DNA from: Pontibacter beigongshangensis
Lineage (GTDB): Bacteria; Bacteroidota; Bacteroidia; Cytophagales; Hymenobacteraceae
Direction: 5' to 3'
Length of the DNA stretch: 64,000 nucleotides
Assembly (NCBI RefSeq): GCF_014332515.1
Contig: NZ_VFSD01000015.1
Location: forward strand, 94,856-158,855
The notes under the pieces are model-generated. The model searched no databases. It had not been told where the DNA came from and saw nothing but the letters and a program-made list of their open reading frames with translations. The position numbers were made by a program, and so were the translations under genes. Below, piece by piece: positions 49,657 through 59,421 of the stretch (position 1 is the first letter of the stretch; each line of letters starts with the position of its first letter).

Positions 49657-50031
49657 ATGCCAAAACCTAAAGCTATATACTGTCACGTAAGGCATCTGCT
49701 GATGTCTCTCACGCTGCTCTGGGCACTTATGCTCAATGGGCAGGAGGTGATAGCGTATAGTGCTGCGGCAAAGGCAACTGGCCCTGCTACGGCAGCCATG
49801 CTGGCCATGGCGCCAGAGAGAGAATCTAAAACCGAAATAAAGCAGAAGGTATCGCTGGAGGCCACTACCTCTTTTGTAGCCCTTAACCTGCAGCAGGCCA
49901 TCGTGCCTGTTCCGATACAGTCTTTTGCAACACCCGCCGACGAGGAAATGAAAACCTCTGGCCTGGCACCGCCCGGCAATGGCTTTGTTGCGCAGCTTTT
50001 TCCTGTTACCATTCAGCCTAACGCTCCCTAG
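49657..50031 (+). CDS. small exported hypothetical protein upstream of secDF
   Basis: A 124-residue protein not recognised as any family. A hydrophobic segment (HLLMSLTLLWALMLNGQEVIAYS) about residues 12-34 is a signal peptide or membrane anchor. The remainder is Ala/Pro/Thr-rich with no clear fold. A full consensus promoter right before the start supports expression. It is followed by secDF after 140 bp on the same strand; a role linked to export is possible only by position. Confidence 0.6.
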   Translation: MPKPKAIYCHVRHLLMSLTLLWALMLNGQEVIAYSAAAKATGPATAAMLAMAPERESKTEIKQKVSLEATTSFVALNLQQAIVPVPIQSFATPADEEMKTSGLAPPGNGFVAQLFPVTIQPNAP

Positions 50032-50171
50032 TTAGCCTGCCATCTCCCCTTTTTTAACGATTTTTCCGCTCCCTGCGGAACAGCTATGCCCACGCAACAA
50101 GTTTACTTCAGCAGCAGGCATGGCAAGCGGTTCATTATCTTATTTATCTATACTTAATTTCTTATTTACCA

Positions 50172-53100
50172 ATGCGGAACAAAAATTTAATTATTGTCCT
50201 GACAGTACTGGTAACGGCGCTTTGCCTGTACTACCTGTCATTTTCGCTGATCTCGCGCAATGTGCAGAAAGACGCGGAGGTCTATGCCACTGACGCACAA
50301 GGCAACGTAGATCTGTCAATGCAGCAGGCGTACCTCGACTCAATCTGGAGAGAGCCCGTGTTTATGAACTACACCTACGAGCAGGTGAGCAGCAAGGAGC
50401 TAGGCCTGGGCCTCGACCTGAAGGGCGGCATGCACGTTGTGCTGGAAGTATCTCCGGTAGAGATCATCAAATCACTGTCTGGCAACAGCAAAGACCCTAA
50501 CTTCCTGAAAGCCCTGGCCCGCGCCCAGGAGATGCAGAAGAACAGCCAGCAAAGCTTTACTACGCTGTTTGGCGAAGCTTACCGCGAAGTGGACCCCACA
50601 GGCCGCCTGAGCCGTATTTTTTCTAACCAGGCTAACCGTGGCAGAATCAGTTACGAATCTTCGAACGCGGAAGTATTAAGCGTGATCGACGGTGAGGTGG
50701 AAGATGCCATTGAGCGCTCTTTTAACATCCTGCGTACCCGTATCGACAAGTTTGGCGTAAACCAGCCCAACATTCAGCGCCTGAAAGGCAGCGGCCGCAT
50801 CCAGATAGAACTTCCAGGTGTAGACAACCCGGACCGTGTGCGGAAGCTACTTTCCGGCATGGCAAACCTGGAGTTTTGGGAAGTATGGACGCCAGAGGAA
50901 TTCTCCCCGTATTTCTCAAAGCTGGATGAGTTCCTGACACAGCAGGAAAAAGCAGGAAAGCTTAATTTACGCACTACCGCCACGGCGCAGCAAGATGCAC
51001 TGAACCAGGCTGCCGCTCCTGCCACAGCAACCCCTCAAACAGAAGACGTGCTGGCACAGGCTGCCGCCACCGATACAACAACGGCCGCGACAGACACAAC
51101 AGCCCTCGCCCAGACAGCACCAACTGACACGACCGCGCTAGACTCGCTGGCTGCCGAGCAAAACAGTGTGCTGGCCCGCCTCTTTACCATGATGCCCGGC
51201 GGACTGGGTGCCAACGTGCGTGACACAGCCAGGATCAACGACATTCTGACTAGCCCGGAAGTACGTTCCATTTTCCCGTCGAACATGAAATTCCTGTGGA
51301 GCGTGAAGCCGGTAGCAGGCGACAACCGCCAGGAGTTTGTGGAGTTCTATGCCATTAAGAAAGGCCGTGGCGGCAAAGCCCCGATGGGTGGCGATGCCAT
51401 TAACGATGCCCGCCAGGACTTTGACCAGCATGGTCGCCCTGAAATAACCATGAACATGAACCCGACTGGCGCCAAGCAATGGGCCCGCCTGACGGCTGCG
51501 AACGTGGAGCGCCAGATTGCAATCGTTCTCGATGACAATGTGTACTCAGCGCCGGTAGTAAAAGGAGAGATTACAGGAGGCAACTCCTCCATTAGCGGCA
51601 ACTTTACGGTAGAGGAAGCGCAAGACCTGGCCAACATCCTGAAAGCCGGTAAGATGCCGGCTCCTACCCGCATTGTGGAAGAAGCCATTGTAGGCCCGTC
51701 GTTGGGTCAGGAGGCCATTAATCAGGGCCTTATCTCTACCCTGGCAGGCTTGCTGCTGGTAGTAATCTTTATGATAGCCTATTACAACCGTGGCGGCCTT
51801 ATTGCTAACATTGCGCTGGTGTTCAACATCTTCTTTATTTTAGGAATACTTGCTCAGTTCAACGCCGCCCTCACGCTGCCTGGTATAGCCGGTATTGTGC
51901 TTACGCTGGGTATGGCCGTAGATGCCAACGTGCTTATCTTTGAACGCATGCGCGAAGAGGCCCGCAAAGGACTGAGCATACGCGAGGTGATCAACAAAGG
52001 GTACGAGAAAGCCTTCTACACTATCTTAGATGCCAACGTAACCACCTTCCTGGTAGGTTTTATTCTCTACTACTTTGGCTCAGGCCCTGTAAAAGGCTTT
52101 GCCATTACCCTGATGATCGGTATCGTTACCTCTTTCTTTACGTCGGTGTATATTTCGAGGCTGTTTATCGAGAGCTCTTTCAAACGTAGCGGCAAGCTCT
52201 CCTTCTCCTCAGCGTATGCGGAAAACCTGTTTAAGAACATCCGCTTCGATGCCATGAAGTACAAGAAAGTTACGTACTCCATCTCCATTGGCATACTCCT
52301 GCTTGGTATTGGGGCGCTGATAATCAATGGCGGACCTAACCTGGGTGTCGACTTTAAAGGTGGCCGCTCGTACGTGGTGGAGTTCGACAACGCCGTGCCT
52401 GCCTCCGATATCCGTAATACCCTGATAGAGAACTTCGAGTCGGCTGGTACTGAGGTAAAAACGTTTGGAGCCTCTAACCGGGTAAAGGTGATTACCAGCT
52501 GGCTAGCCGACGATGAGAGTATTGAGGCCGACGACAGAGTTTTGACTGCCCTGGAGAAAGGCCTGCAGCAATACAGCAACCTGAACCCGGAGATACTGAG
52601 TTCCTCTAAAGTAGGAGCCGGCATGGCCGACGACATCCAGAAAACAGCACTCATAGCCATGGCACTGTCGCTGGCCGGCATCTTCCTGTACGTGATGCTG
52701 CGCTTCAGTAAATGGCAGTTCAGTTTGGGCGCGGTTGTGGCCCTGTTGCACGACGCACTCATAATTATTGCCATATTTGCCATACTGGATACACTTGGCG
52801 TATCGTACGAGATGGACCAGGTATTTATCGCCGCCGTACTGACGGTGATAGGCTACTCGATAAACGACACGGTGGTGATTTTCGACCGTATCCGCGAGTA
52901 CATGTCTGACAACCCACGTGCAGCCGTTCGTGACCTGATAAACCCGGCCCTGATCAGCACGTTCAGCCGTACGATCATTACCGCCGTTACTGTGCTTCTG
53001 GTGGTAGTGGTGCTTTTCATCTTTGGTGGTGAGGTGTTGCGTGGCTTCTCGCTTGCACTTATCATAGGTGTGTTAGCCGGTACGTACTCTTCCCTGTTTA

Positions 53101-53192
53101 TCGCTGCCCCGCTGGCGGTAGATACCATGAAAGAGCAAACTGAGCCAGCTGCCTCGCTTAAAACAAACCAGCCTGCTCAACCTGTGCGCTAA
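50172..53192 (+). CDS. secDF: SecD-SecF fusion, protein translocase subunit SecDF
   Basis: A 1006-residue fusion of SecD and SecF, the proton-driven accessory subunits that help SecYEG complete protein export. The SecD half (to about residue 665) has the P1 motif GLGLDLKGGMHVVLEV, GRIQIELPGVDNPDRV, and the transmembrane core GIVLTLGMAVDANVLIFERMREE. The SecF half has NLGVDFKGGRSYVVEF and VIGYSINDTVVIFDRIREYMSDN. Between the P1 subdomains lies an Ala/Thr-rich insert (about residues 272-330: ATATPQTEDV, DTTTAATDTT, PTDTTALDSLAAEQN) that is probably a disordered periplasmic linker. About 12 transmembrane helices. A strong terminator follows. Confidence 0.96.
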   Translation: MRNKNLIIVLTVLVTALCLYYLSFSLISRNVQKDAEVYATDAQGNVDLSMQQAYLDSIWREPVFMNYTYEQVSSKELGLGLDLKGGMHVVLEVSPVEIIKSLSGNSKDPNFLKALARAQEMQKNSQQSFTTLFGEAYREVDPTGRLSRIFSNQANRGRISYESSNAEVLSVIDGEVEDAIERSFNILRTRIDKFGVNQPNIQRLKGSGRIQIELPGVDNPDRVRKLLSGMANLEFWEVWTPEEFSPYFSKLDEFLTQQEKAGKLNLRTTATAQQDALNQAAAPATATPQTEDVLAQAAATDTTTAATDTTALAQTAPTDTTALDSLAAEQNSVLARLFTMMPGGLGANVRDTARINDILTSPEVRSIFPSNMKFLWSVKPVAGDNRQEFVEFYAIKKGRGGKAPMGGDAINDARQDFDQHGRPEITMNMNPTGAKQWARLTAANVERQIAIVLDDNVYSAPVVKGEITGGNSSISGNFTVEEAQDLANILKAGKMPAPTRIVEEAIVGPSLGQEAINQGLISTLAGLLLVVIFMIAYYNRGGLIANIALVFNIFFILGILAQFNAALTLPGIAGIVLTLGMAVDANVLIFERMREEARKGLSIREVINKGYEKAFYTILDANVTTFLVGFILYYFGSGPVKGFAITLMIGIVTSFFTSVYISRLFIESSFKRSGKLSFSSAYAENLFKNIRFDAMKYKKVTYSISIGILLLGIGALIINGGPNLGVDFKGGRSYVVEFDNAVPASDIRNTLIENFESAGTEVKTFGASNRVKVITSWLADDESIEADDRVLTALEKGLQQYSNLNPEILSSSKVGAGMADDIQKTALIAMALSLAGIFLYVMLRFSKWQFSLGAVVALLHDALIIIAIFAILDTLGVSYEMDQVFIAAVLTVIGYSINDTVVIFDRIREYMSDNPRAAVRDLINPALISTFSRTIITAVTVLLVVVVLFIFGGEVLRGFSLALIIGVLAGTYSSLFIAAPLAVDTMKEQTEPAASLKTNQPAQPVR

Positions 53193-53228
53193 GCTAGTTT
53201 AGCTACCCGTATAAAGCGGGTAGGCTGT

Positions 53229-53277
53229 AAAACGAAAGAGTGGCTGCTCCATCCGGGGCAGCCACTCTTTCGTTTTT
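53229..53277 (+). terminator. terminator of secDF
   Basis: Stem of about 19 bp: AAAACGAAAGAGTGGCTGC (53229-53247) with 53258-53276, 10-nt loop, ending in a T-run. Confidence 0.92.
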
Positions 53278-53332
53278 CTGGGCATGGCACCTGAAAATTG
53301 CAAGCCTTTTGTCCGTGCCCGGACCTTGTGCA

Positions 53333-53369
53333 GAAAAGCCTCCAGGAGGCCATTTTCATTCCAATAATT
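53333..53369 (+). repeat. 32-bp intergenic repeat, copy 19
   Basis: GCCTCCAGGAGGCC, ATTTTC, ATTCCAATAATT; core 53338-53369. The GC half is a perfect palindrome-like stem. It lies between convergent secDF and nfu, between their two terminators. Confidence 0.85.
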
Positions 53370-53451
53370 GCTGGGCGGCAAATCTTACCCCTAGCAGGCA
53401 AAGCGATTAGCGGTCAATTTGTTGTCGCTGTAGAACCAGAGATCCGGGCAC

Positions 53452-53489
53452 AAAAAAATGTCCTGCCTTCCATCGAAAGCAGGACATTT
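53452..53489 (-). terminator. terminator of the Nfu-like gene
   Basis: Perfect stem AAATGTCCTGC (53457-53467) / GCAGGACATTT (53479-53489), 11-nt loop, with a T-run on the minus strand (53452-53458). Confidence 0.9.
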
Positions 53490-53511
53490 CATTTATCTTG
53501 AATTCAGGGAG

Positions 53512-54117
53512 TTAGATGGTAATGCCGTCGGCCACTACTTCTCTTACTTCCGGCACCATGCGCTTGAGCAGGTTTTCGATACCAGCCTTCAGGGTAACCG
53601 TGGCAGAGGGGCAGCCGCTGCAGGAACCCTGCAAGTGCACTGTCACCACCCCGTCGTGGTACGATTTAAAGGTAATGTTGCCGCCATCCTGCTCCACTGC
53701 AGGGCGCACGTAATTTTCGAGCAGGTCGATAATCTTCTGCGACAGCTCAACATCTTCCGGCGAAGTGTCGGATCCGGCAGTGGCCGTGGTTTTAGCAACC
53801 GGCATCTCCGTGAAGATCGGGCCGCCAGCCTCTACATATGATTTCAGGAAGGCACGCAGCTCAGGAATAAGCTTTACCCACTCAATGGAGGTGCTCTTGG
53901 TAACGGTTACAAAATTGCTGGCGATAAACACGCGCGACACATAATCGAAGTTAAAAAGCTCCTGCGCCAAGGGCGAGTTTAATGCGCTCTCAAGGTTTGG
54001 ATAATCTACGCTCTGGCCATCGGGCAGAAACGCTACATTCATCACAAACTTCATTGATTCCGGGTTAGGGTTAGCTTCAGCATAAACTGAAACTACCTTT
54101 TCTTTATTTTCTGTCAT
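53512..54117 (-). CDS. NifU-family iron-sulfur scaffold/carrier (Nfu)
   Basis: A 201-residue protein with an Nfu N-terminal domain (about residues 10-100: NPNPESMKFVMNVAFLPDGQSVDYP, PLAQELFNFDYVSRVFIASNFVTVTK) and a C-terminal NifU-like domain (LLENYVRPAVEQDGGNITFKSYHDGVVTVHLQGSCSGCPSATVTLKAGIE). The CxxC in GSCSGCPS binds a 4Fe-4S cluster shared between two subunits, for delivery to apoproteins. The two halves are joined by a Thr/Ala linker. Length is typical of Bacteroidota Nfu. It converges on secDF. Confidence 0.94.
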   Translation of the reverse strand: MTENKEKVVSVYAEANPNPESMKFVMNVAFLPDGQSVDYPNLESALNSPLAQELFNFDYVSRVFIASNFVTVTKSTSIEWVKLIPELRAFLKSYVEAGGPIFTEMPVAKTTATAGSDTSPEDVELSQKIIDLLENYVRPAVEQDGGNITFKSYHDGVVTVHLQGSCSGCPSATVTLKAGIENLLKRMVPEVREVVADGITI

Positions 54118-54165
54118 AAGATACGCTGTTTAATATTAAAACTTTTGTATTGGTTTTAAAGTTTC

Positions 54166-54173
54166 CAAATTTA
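54166..54173 (-). promoter_or_regulatory. -7 promoter element of the Nfu-like gene
   Basis: TAAATTTG on the minus strand, 48 bp upstream of the ATG. Confidence 0.5.
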
Positions 54174-54533
54174 CTTATAATTTCTGAGAAGTGCCAGAAA
54201 CCTTACTTTAGCATGTTTAAACACCAATAAAGCGGAGTTATAGGCTACTGCAACATCTCCTCGAAGAATCCGGGCCAATTTCAATTACCAGGAGGCTTAA
54301 AACAACCGGCGGCCAAGTTCCCGGAAATCAGGCTTTGTTTTCTTCCAATTGAACAGCAGGATTAAGTGGTCCTGCCTCTGTTGCCTTGGTGAGTTACAAT
54401 TTTCGGCTTCAAAAAGCAAAGATGCAGTTTATACGAACTCCACGGGGCGGTTTGCCCGGAGTCAATCCGCTTCTAAAAAAAATTATGCCGTTGCCTATGC
54501 CTGCTTAACTGTAGCTATTTAGCCCAGAAAATG

Positions 54534-54541
54534 TAATTTTG
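54534..54541 (+). promoter_or_regulatory. -7 promoter element of the NhaD-like gene
   Basis: TAATTTTG, 44 bp upstream of the ATG at 54586. No -33 TTG. Confidence 0.45.
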
Positions 54542-54585
54542 CGCAACTGTTAAATTTTTATTTAGCCTTAGACTGCGTATTTAAC

Positions 54586-55971
54586 ATGCTCAACCACTTT
54601 ACTGTTCTGGCGCAGGCACACCCTGCGGTGCCTGGTTTCCTCATTATTCCGTTTCTGCTCCTGATCGCGCTGATCGCCAGTGGTCCGATCTTTTTTGGTC
54701 ATTTCTGGGAACACAACTACAAAAAAGTTGCTGTTACGATTGGCCTCACGGTTTTAGCCTATTATATATTCGTGCTGCACGATGTGCACATGCCCATACA
54801 CACCTTCTTTGAGTACTTCTCTTTTGCCGTCCTGCTCAGTTCCCTGTACATAGCAGCCGGCGGTATCTACATCAAGACCGATGCCAGATCGACCCCACTC
54901 ACGAATGCAGCCATGGTGGCTGTAGGCGCTGTGCTGGCTAACGTGATAGGCACTACCGGGGCCTCGCTGCTCCTTATCCGCCCGTTTATCCGGTTAAACG
55001 CGCACCGCATAAAGGCCTACCAGATTGTTTTCTTCATTTTTATAGTGAGCAACGCCGGTGGCCTGCTGACGCCGCTTGGCGACCCGCCGCTGTTTATAGG
55101 TTTTTTAAAAGGCGTTCCGTTCTTCTGGACCCTGCAACACTTGTTTGTGCCCTGGCTGCTGGCTGTTTCGCTGCTTTGCCTGGTGTTTTACCTCATCGAC
55201 AGACGCAATGCGGCAGCGCGGCCCCAGCCTGATCTGGCAGAAAAGGCGGCTGGTGACAAGACAGAGTTTGAGGTGAGTGGCAAGCGTAACCTGATCTGGC
55301 TGGCCATTATCATTGGCGCCATTTTCCTGGACCCGAACGTGGTGGAAGGCATGCCGCACATCAACTACGACGGCAACCGCTTTTCTTTCCTGCGCGAAAT
55401 TATTCAGCTGACCGCCGCCTTCTTCTGCTTCCGTTATTCGAACAAAGCAGCCCTGGAAGGAAACCAGTTCAACTTTCACCCCATTCTGGAAGTGGTGTTC
55501 CTGTTCTTCGGCATTTTCTTCTCGATGATGCCAGCCCTGCAGCTTTCTGCCGAAATCGCTTCCGCTCCGCAGTTTGCGCAGTACATCACGCCTAATTTCC
55601 TGTACTGGGTTACCGGGTCACTTTCCGGGTTCCTGGATAACGCACCTACCTACGCCAACTTCCTGTCGCTGGCCATGGCCAAGTACGACATGGCGCAGAG
55701 CAGTGTGGTAGAGGTAAGGCAGTTTGCCACAGGCACCGGCGCAGACCCCGGCACGCTGGTCATGCTGGAGGCTATTTCATTGGCAGCAGTTCTTTTCGGA
55801 GCCTTCACCTATATAGGCAACGGCCCTAACTTTATGGTGAAAGCCATAGCAGAGAGCGCAGGCATCAAAATGCCGTCTTTCTTTGGCTATGTGGTACGTT
55901 TCTCCATTCCGTTCCTGCTGCCGGTACTGATCCTGATCTGGTACCTGGTGGTGCACCTGCGCCTGTTCTAG
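54586..55971 (+). CDS. sodium:proton antiporter, NhaD/ion-transporter superfamily
   Basis: A 461-residue membrane protein with about 11-13 hydrophobic helices. The conserved core is NAAMVAVGAVLANVIGTTGASLLLIRPFIRLNAHR and IVSNAGGLLTPLGDPPLFIGFLKGVPFFW, with a symmetrical second half GSLSGFLDNAPTYANFLSLA and GAFTYIGNGPNFMVKAIAESAGIKMPSFFGY. These are the signatures of the citrate/NhaD-type ion transporter superfamily. Likely exports Na+ against H+; anion (citrate or arsenite-type) transport is a less likely alternative. Alone in its transcription unit, ended by a 26-bp hairpin. Confidence 0.9.
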   Translation: MLNHFTVLAQAHPAVPGFLIIPFLLLIALIASGPIFFGHFWEHNYKKVAVTIGLTVLAYYIFVLHDVHMPIHTFFEYFSFAVLLSSLYIAAGGIYIKTDARSTPLTNAAMVAVGAVLANVIGTTGASLLLIRPFIRLNAHRIKAYQIVFFIFIVSNAGGLLTPLGDPPLFIGFLKGVPFFWTLQHLFVPWLLAVSLLCLVFYLIDRRNAAARPQPDLAEKAAGDKTEFEVSGKRNLIWLAIIIGAIFLDPNVVEGMPHINYDGNRFSFLREIIQLTAAFFCFRYSNKAALEGNQFNFHPILEVVFLFFGIFFSMMPALQLSAEIASAPQFAQYITPNFLYWVTGSLSGFLDNAPTYANFLSLAMAKYDMAQSSVVEVRQFATGTGADPGTLVMLEAISLAAVLFGAFTYIGNGPNFMVKAIAESAGIKMPSFFGYVVRFSIPFLLPVLILIWYLVVHLRLF

Positions 55972-55986
55972 TGTTGGCCGCAAATA

Positions 55987-56044
55987 CCTTTAAAAGCCGA
56001 AGGGCCGGATTCATTATGGAATCCGGCCCTTCGGCTTTTAAAGG
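55987..56044. terminator. perfect 26-bp bidirectional hairpin
   Basis: Arms 55987-56012 and 56019-56044 are perfectly complementary over 26 bp (CCTTTAAAAGCCGAAGGG, then CCGGATTC) around ATTATG. T-rich ends on both strands allow termination both ways. Confidence 0.9.
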
Positions 56045-56062
56045 AAAAAGAAAAGTCTCTGA

Positions 56063-56094
56063 AATTATTCTAATGAAAATGGCCTTCCGGAGGC
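56063..56094 (-). repeat. 32-bp intergenic repeat, copy 20
   Basis: Reverse orientation: AATTATTCTAATGAAAAT, GGCCTTCCGGAGGC; nearly consensus. It lies between convergent NhaD-like and aroC genes, about 125 bp from copy 21 in direct orientation. Confidence 0.9.
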
Positions 56095-56157
56095 AAAAAG
56101 ACGCAAAGCTCTCTTTGGTTTAGAAATATAGAACTTTGAGGCCTTGCACCTCACCTT

Positions 56158-56189
56158 AACCATTCAACAATCAGCAACAAACAATCAGC
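56158..56189. repeat. degenerate ACAATCAGCA tandem
   Basis: AACCATTCAACAATCAGC, then AACAAACAATCAGC: about three units of the CAATCAnCAA repeat, abutting repeat copy 21. The same arrangement precedes copies 15 and 17. Confidence 0.55.
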
Positions 56190-56221
56190 AATTATTCTAA
56201 TGAAAATGCCCTTCCGGAGGC
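56190..56221 (-). repeat. 32-bp intergenic repeat, copy 21, touching the aroC stop
   Basis: Reverse orientation: AATTATTCTAATGAAAAT, GCCCTTCCGGAGGC. On the minus strand its first G is the third base of the aroC TAG stop codon. Its 32-bp core is identical to copy 22. Confidence 0.9.
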
Positions 56222-57306
56222 TACTGGCCGATCCTGCTCACCTGCTGGCGCATCAGGAAATCGGCAATTACGAGTGCGGCCATGGCATCTACAATGGGCA
56301 CGGCCCTTGGCAATACGCAGGGGTCGTGCCGGCCTTTGCCTTTCAGGGTAATTTCTTCGCCCTGGTCGTTGATGGTTTGCTGCGGCTGCAGAATGGTGGC
56401 CACCGGCTTAAACGCGACGTTAAAGTAAATGTCCTGGCCGTTGGAGATGCCGCCCTGTATACCCCCCGAACGGTTGGTTTTGGTGCGCACATTCCCGGCC
56501 TCGTCGGTGTAAAACTGGTCGTTGTGCTGGGAACCTCTCATCTTCACGCCTTCAAAGCCACTGCCATATTCAAATCCTTTCACGGCGTTAATACTAAGCA
56601 TCGCTTTTCCGAGCTCTGCGTGTAACTTGTCGAACACGGGCTCCCCAAGGCCGGCCGGAACGCCTTTGATAACACAGCTCACCACACCACCAATGGTGTC
56701 TAAACTGTCGCGGGCATCTTCTATGAGCTTTATCATCTCTCCGGCGGTGTTGCTCTCAGGGCAGCGCACGATGTTGGAGTCGATCAGGCTCAGGTCCAGC
56801 TCGGTGTAGGCCTGCTCCAGTTTTATGCTCCCCACCTGCGACACATAGGCAGCTACGCTAATGCCATAGTACTGCAGCATTTTGGCTGCCAGGGCTCCGG
56901 CAGCCACGCGTGCCACGGTTTCGCGGGCAGAGCTGCGGCCACCGCCTCTGAAATCGCGGGTACCGTACTTGGCTGTATAGGTATAATCGGCATGCGAAGG
57001 CCGGAAGGCGTGCTCGATATGCGAATAGTCGTGGCTTGCCTGGTCCTTGTTGTTTACCACCATAGCAATAGGTGTGCCCTGTGTCTGGCCATTAAAAATG
57101 CCGGAAAGGATGGTTACCTTGTCTTCCTCTTTGCGGGGTGTGGTAATGTTAGACTGGCCGGGACGGCGGCGGTCCAGGGCATGTTGGATCTCCTCGGTCG
57201 TAATCTCAATACCTGCCGGGCAGCCGTCAATTATTACTCCTACTGCGGCGCCATGTGACTCCCCGAATGTTGTGATCCGGAAAAGCTTACCGTAAGAATT
57301 GCTCAT
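56221..57306 (-). CDS. aroC: chorismate synthase
   Basis: A 361-residue enzyme of the last shikimate step, converting EPSP to chorismate with reduced FMN. Markers: [68 protein letters not shown] and [24 protein letters not shown]. Length and motifs are complete. It overlaps the 3' end of the upstream batD gene by 4 bp (ATGA), indicating translational coupling. Confidence 0.98.
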   Translation of the reverse strand: MSNSYGKLFRITTFGESHGAAVGVIIDGCPAGIEITTEEIQHALDRRRPGQSNITTPRKEEDKVTILSGIFNGQTQGTPIAMVVNNKDQASHDYSHIEHAFRPSHADYTYTAKYGTRDFRGGGRSSARETVARVAAGALAAKMLQYYGISVAAYVSQVGSIKLEQAYTELDLSLIDSNIVRCPESNTAGEMIKLIEDARDSLDTIGGVVSCVIKGVPAGLGEPVFDKLHAELGKAMLSINAVKGFEYGSGFEGVKMRGSQHNDQFYTDEAGNVRTKTNRSGGIQGGISNGQDIYFNVAFKPVATILQPQQTINDQGEEITLKGKGRHDPCVLPRAVPIVDAMAALVIADFLMRQQVSRIGQ

Positions 57307-58742
57307 TTATGCTTAGTTCTTAAAAAAACAAATGCCGATACAACCAGTAGCACCAGCAAAACAATATTTGTGTAGCGCTTGATCTCGTCTACATAATGTA
57401 AACTTACCAAAGTATTTTCTTCATTCTTAATGATATTGTAAAACGTACCCAAATTTCTTGATAAAATAAGGTCGTCCCGGTCGCTCTCTCCTGTTACACG
57501 CACTACCAGTTCAGGGCGAAGGGTGTCGTATACAGCTGTTTCGGGGTTAAAAAACACCCAATCAAAGGCATCGCTCAGGCTATAGTAGCCAGGCTGCCGG
57601 GCTATGGCCGGGTAAATAAATGTTTTGGCACCTGTTATGCGCCCGTCGCGCCGGGTAATATTCTGGCTCAGGTCCGAAGGGTAAAACTCCAGGCCAGGGA
57701 CCGGCACAGGCTCAGGAGCCATAATAGCGGCCAGGTTCCCCTCCCCCACAATCTCGAACTGGTACTTAATGCTTTTGTTAACCGAAACATTGCTTTTATT
57801 CACCTCCTCGTTCAGGGAGTAGGCACCTACCGGCACAACATCGCGGAGCGGGTGGGGCGGCAGTTCCTTCACCACAATACTCCGTTCCCGCGCCCTGAAG
57901 GTTTTGTATCCTTCTAACCTGTCTTCGGCTAACAAGCCAGGGTTCTTAGCCACTTTGTACTTGATCATTCTCAACGAAAGCGGCGGAAAAACCAGGGGCT
58001 CCTTGTTGAGGGGGTACAGTACGGCTTCGTAGAGCTTGAAGCGCAGAAAGGGCTTGTCTGAAATACTGACCTGCTCCGGCGTGATCTCCCCGATCTCAAA
58101 GGTCTCTTCCCACACGTTGGGTTGCTTAAGCTGCTTTAGGATAGAGGTGAGCTGGTTGGCGAAATCGTAAAAATCGAGCAGGCGCTGGTCTTCGTTGGCC
58201 AGGTAAAAATAGAGCACCACGCCTACTCCCTCGCCCACAAAAACTTCTTTTTTGCTGGTGTAGAGCGTCAGAAAAGCGTTGTCTTCCATATCCACGAACT
58301 CCTGCTCTGCTTCTATCTCTTCTTCGGCCTCTGCCTCGGCTATGGTGGGGTCCGGGCTTTGGGGGTTGGTGGCCATGGGCAGCACCTGTATGGTCGTGCC
58401 CTTCGATTGCACCACCTGCCCGTTTACCTTCATAGCAAATGGCTTCAGCTCAAACTCCCCTTCTTCAAAGGCTGCATAGTTTTGGGTAACGGTGAGGATA
58501 ACGGTGGTTTTGCCCCCCACTATTATGGTTTTAGTAGAAGAGAACTTGGTGCTTTTCTTAAACCCCTCAATATCCGGGAAGGCGGAAATATCTTTCAGCT
58601 CCTGGTCCTGAAGCCTGGCCGAGATGGTAAAATACTGGTTGATGGGCAGCCGGCTTTGGCCAAGCTCAATGCGTACCTGCTGCGCTGTGGCTGGGGCCAC
58701 AGACGCCAGCATAAAAAAAGCAAGTAGAAACAGGAACCGCAT
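57303..58742 (-). CDS. batD: BatD family protein (aerotolerance-related)
   Basis: A 479-residue membrane protein. I start at the ATG at 58740-58742 ([21 protein letters not shown]), because the frame open to 58931 adds 63 residues without BatD character. Signal peptide, several Ig-like beta domains ([45 protein letters not shown]) and one C-terminal transmembrane helix (about 450-472, [18 protein letters not shown]). BatD proteins are encoded with BatA-BatE and MoxR genes in Bacteroidota and were linked to oxygen tolerance in Bacteroides fragilis; the mechanism is unclear. Here it is separated from any bat operon and coupled to aroC. Confidence 0.88.
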   Translation of the reverse strand: MRFLFLLAFFMLASVAPATAQQVRIELGQSRLPINQYFTISARLQDQELKDISAFPDIEGFKKSTKFSSTKTIIVGGKTTVILTVTQNYAAFEEGEFELKPFAMKVNGQVVQSKGTTIQVLPMATNPQSPDPTIAEAEAEEEIEAEQEFVDMEDNAFLTLYTSKKEVFVGEGVGVVLYFYLANEDQRLLDFYDFANQLTSILKQLKQPNVWEETFEIGEITPEQVSISDKPFLRFKLYEAVLYPLNKEPLVFPPLSLRMIKYKVAKNPGLLAEDRLEGYKTFRARERSIVVKELPPHPLRDVVPVGAYSLNEEVNKSNVSVNKSIKYQFEIVGEGNLAAIMAPEPVPVPGLEFYPSDLSQNITRRDGRITGAKTFIYPAIARQPGYYSLSDAFDWVFFNPETAVYDTLRPELVVRVTGESDRDDLILSRNLGTFYNIIKNEENTLVSLHYVDEIKRYTNIVLLVLLVVSAFVFLRTKHK

Positions 58743-59229
58743 ACGCTTTTTTAACCTTCTGGCAAGACCGGATTTCGTAAAGAACCAACAGCCAGCAGCA
58801 AAGATAGCAAATATTGCACGCTTTGAGCCATAAACTGCTGCCAGCCATACCCTGGTCCGGCTCACTGGCAGCCCTTTCAGAACGTCTGCAACAAAGGTCT
58901 GTTTTGGGGTATCGGCCCGGGTTTGGGCCAAAAAGGTTTGGGTAAAAGCCTGATCTCTAAAAGGGGAAAGTAACGTTGCTAAGCAATAAAAATTGCCTCA
59001 TTTTTATCAGGACAAATTTCATACAAAAGTGGCAGCTTCTTCATCACCATAAAATCAACAGTAACAGGCTGAAAGCACGTTGCTTACAAATATTAGTTAG
59101 TTTCTTCTTGGTATTTTATACAATTTTTTATATATTTACGCTCATTATGACGCCTATGCTGTACAGCACCTTTCAGGCTATAACACGTATTTGCTAATAC
59201 AATACATCGATCATACATTTACAAATACA
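58743..59229. other. 487-bp intergenic region
   Basis: AT-rich towards the right end. Frames of 60-73 codons exist on the plus strand but have no signals. Nothing recognised beyond a probable promoter region for the 63-residue protein. Confidence 0.4.
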
Positions 59230-59421
59230 ATGTTAGAATACGTAAAAACCATCTTATTGAAAGTAAGTTTCGATAAGTCGCTTTTTGAGAAAGAGCTTAG
59301 AAAAGCTTTTAAAGTTCTGGTAGTTGAGGAAATTAAAGAACTGAAGCAATGGTGTTACGAAAAATTCTCGGGGGTCTATTTACGCATCCTGAACCGGGTA
59401 TTCTCTAAAAACGCCATTTAG
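59230..59421 (+). CDS. conserved small cytoplasmic protein, 63 residues
   Basis: From the ATG at 59230: [20 protein letters not shown], then [22 protein letters not shown] and [13 protein letters not shown], ending SKNAI. Charged, helical, one Cys, no signal peptide. Proteins of this size and pattern appear widely in Cytophagales as unnamed families, to my recollection; no function is known to me. The frame opens 13 codons earlier at 59191, but the internal ATG fits better. Its stop overlaps the queG stop by 3 bp in convergent orientation. Confidence 0.6.
   Translation: MLEYVKTILLKVSFDKSLFEKELRKAFKVLVVEEIKELKQWCYEKFSGVYLRILNRVFSKNAI

Larger units (their letters stand above)
54118..54585. other. 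468-bp divergent region, Nfu / NhaD-like
   Basis: No gene or repeat copy is seen. It holds the -7 elements at 54166 (minus) and 54534 (plus). Confidence 0.45.

Noticed and set aside
58976..59197. 73-codon plus-strand frame before the 63-residue gene
   Set aside because: Lys/Asn/Ile/Phe-rich translation of AT-rich intergenic DNA with no signals or family resemblance.
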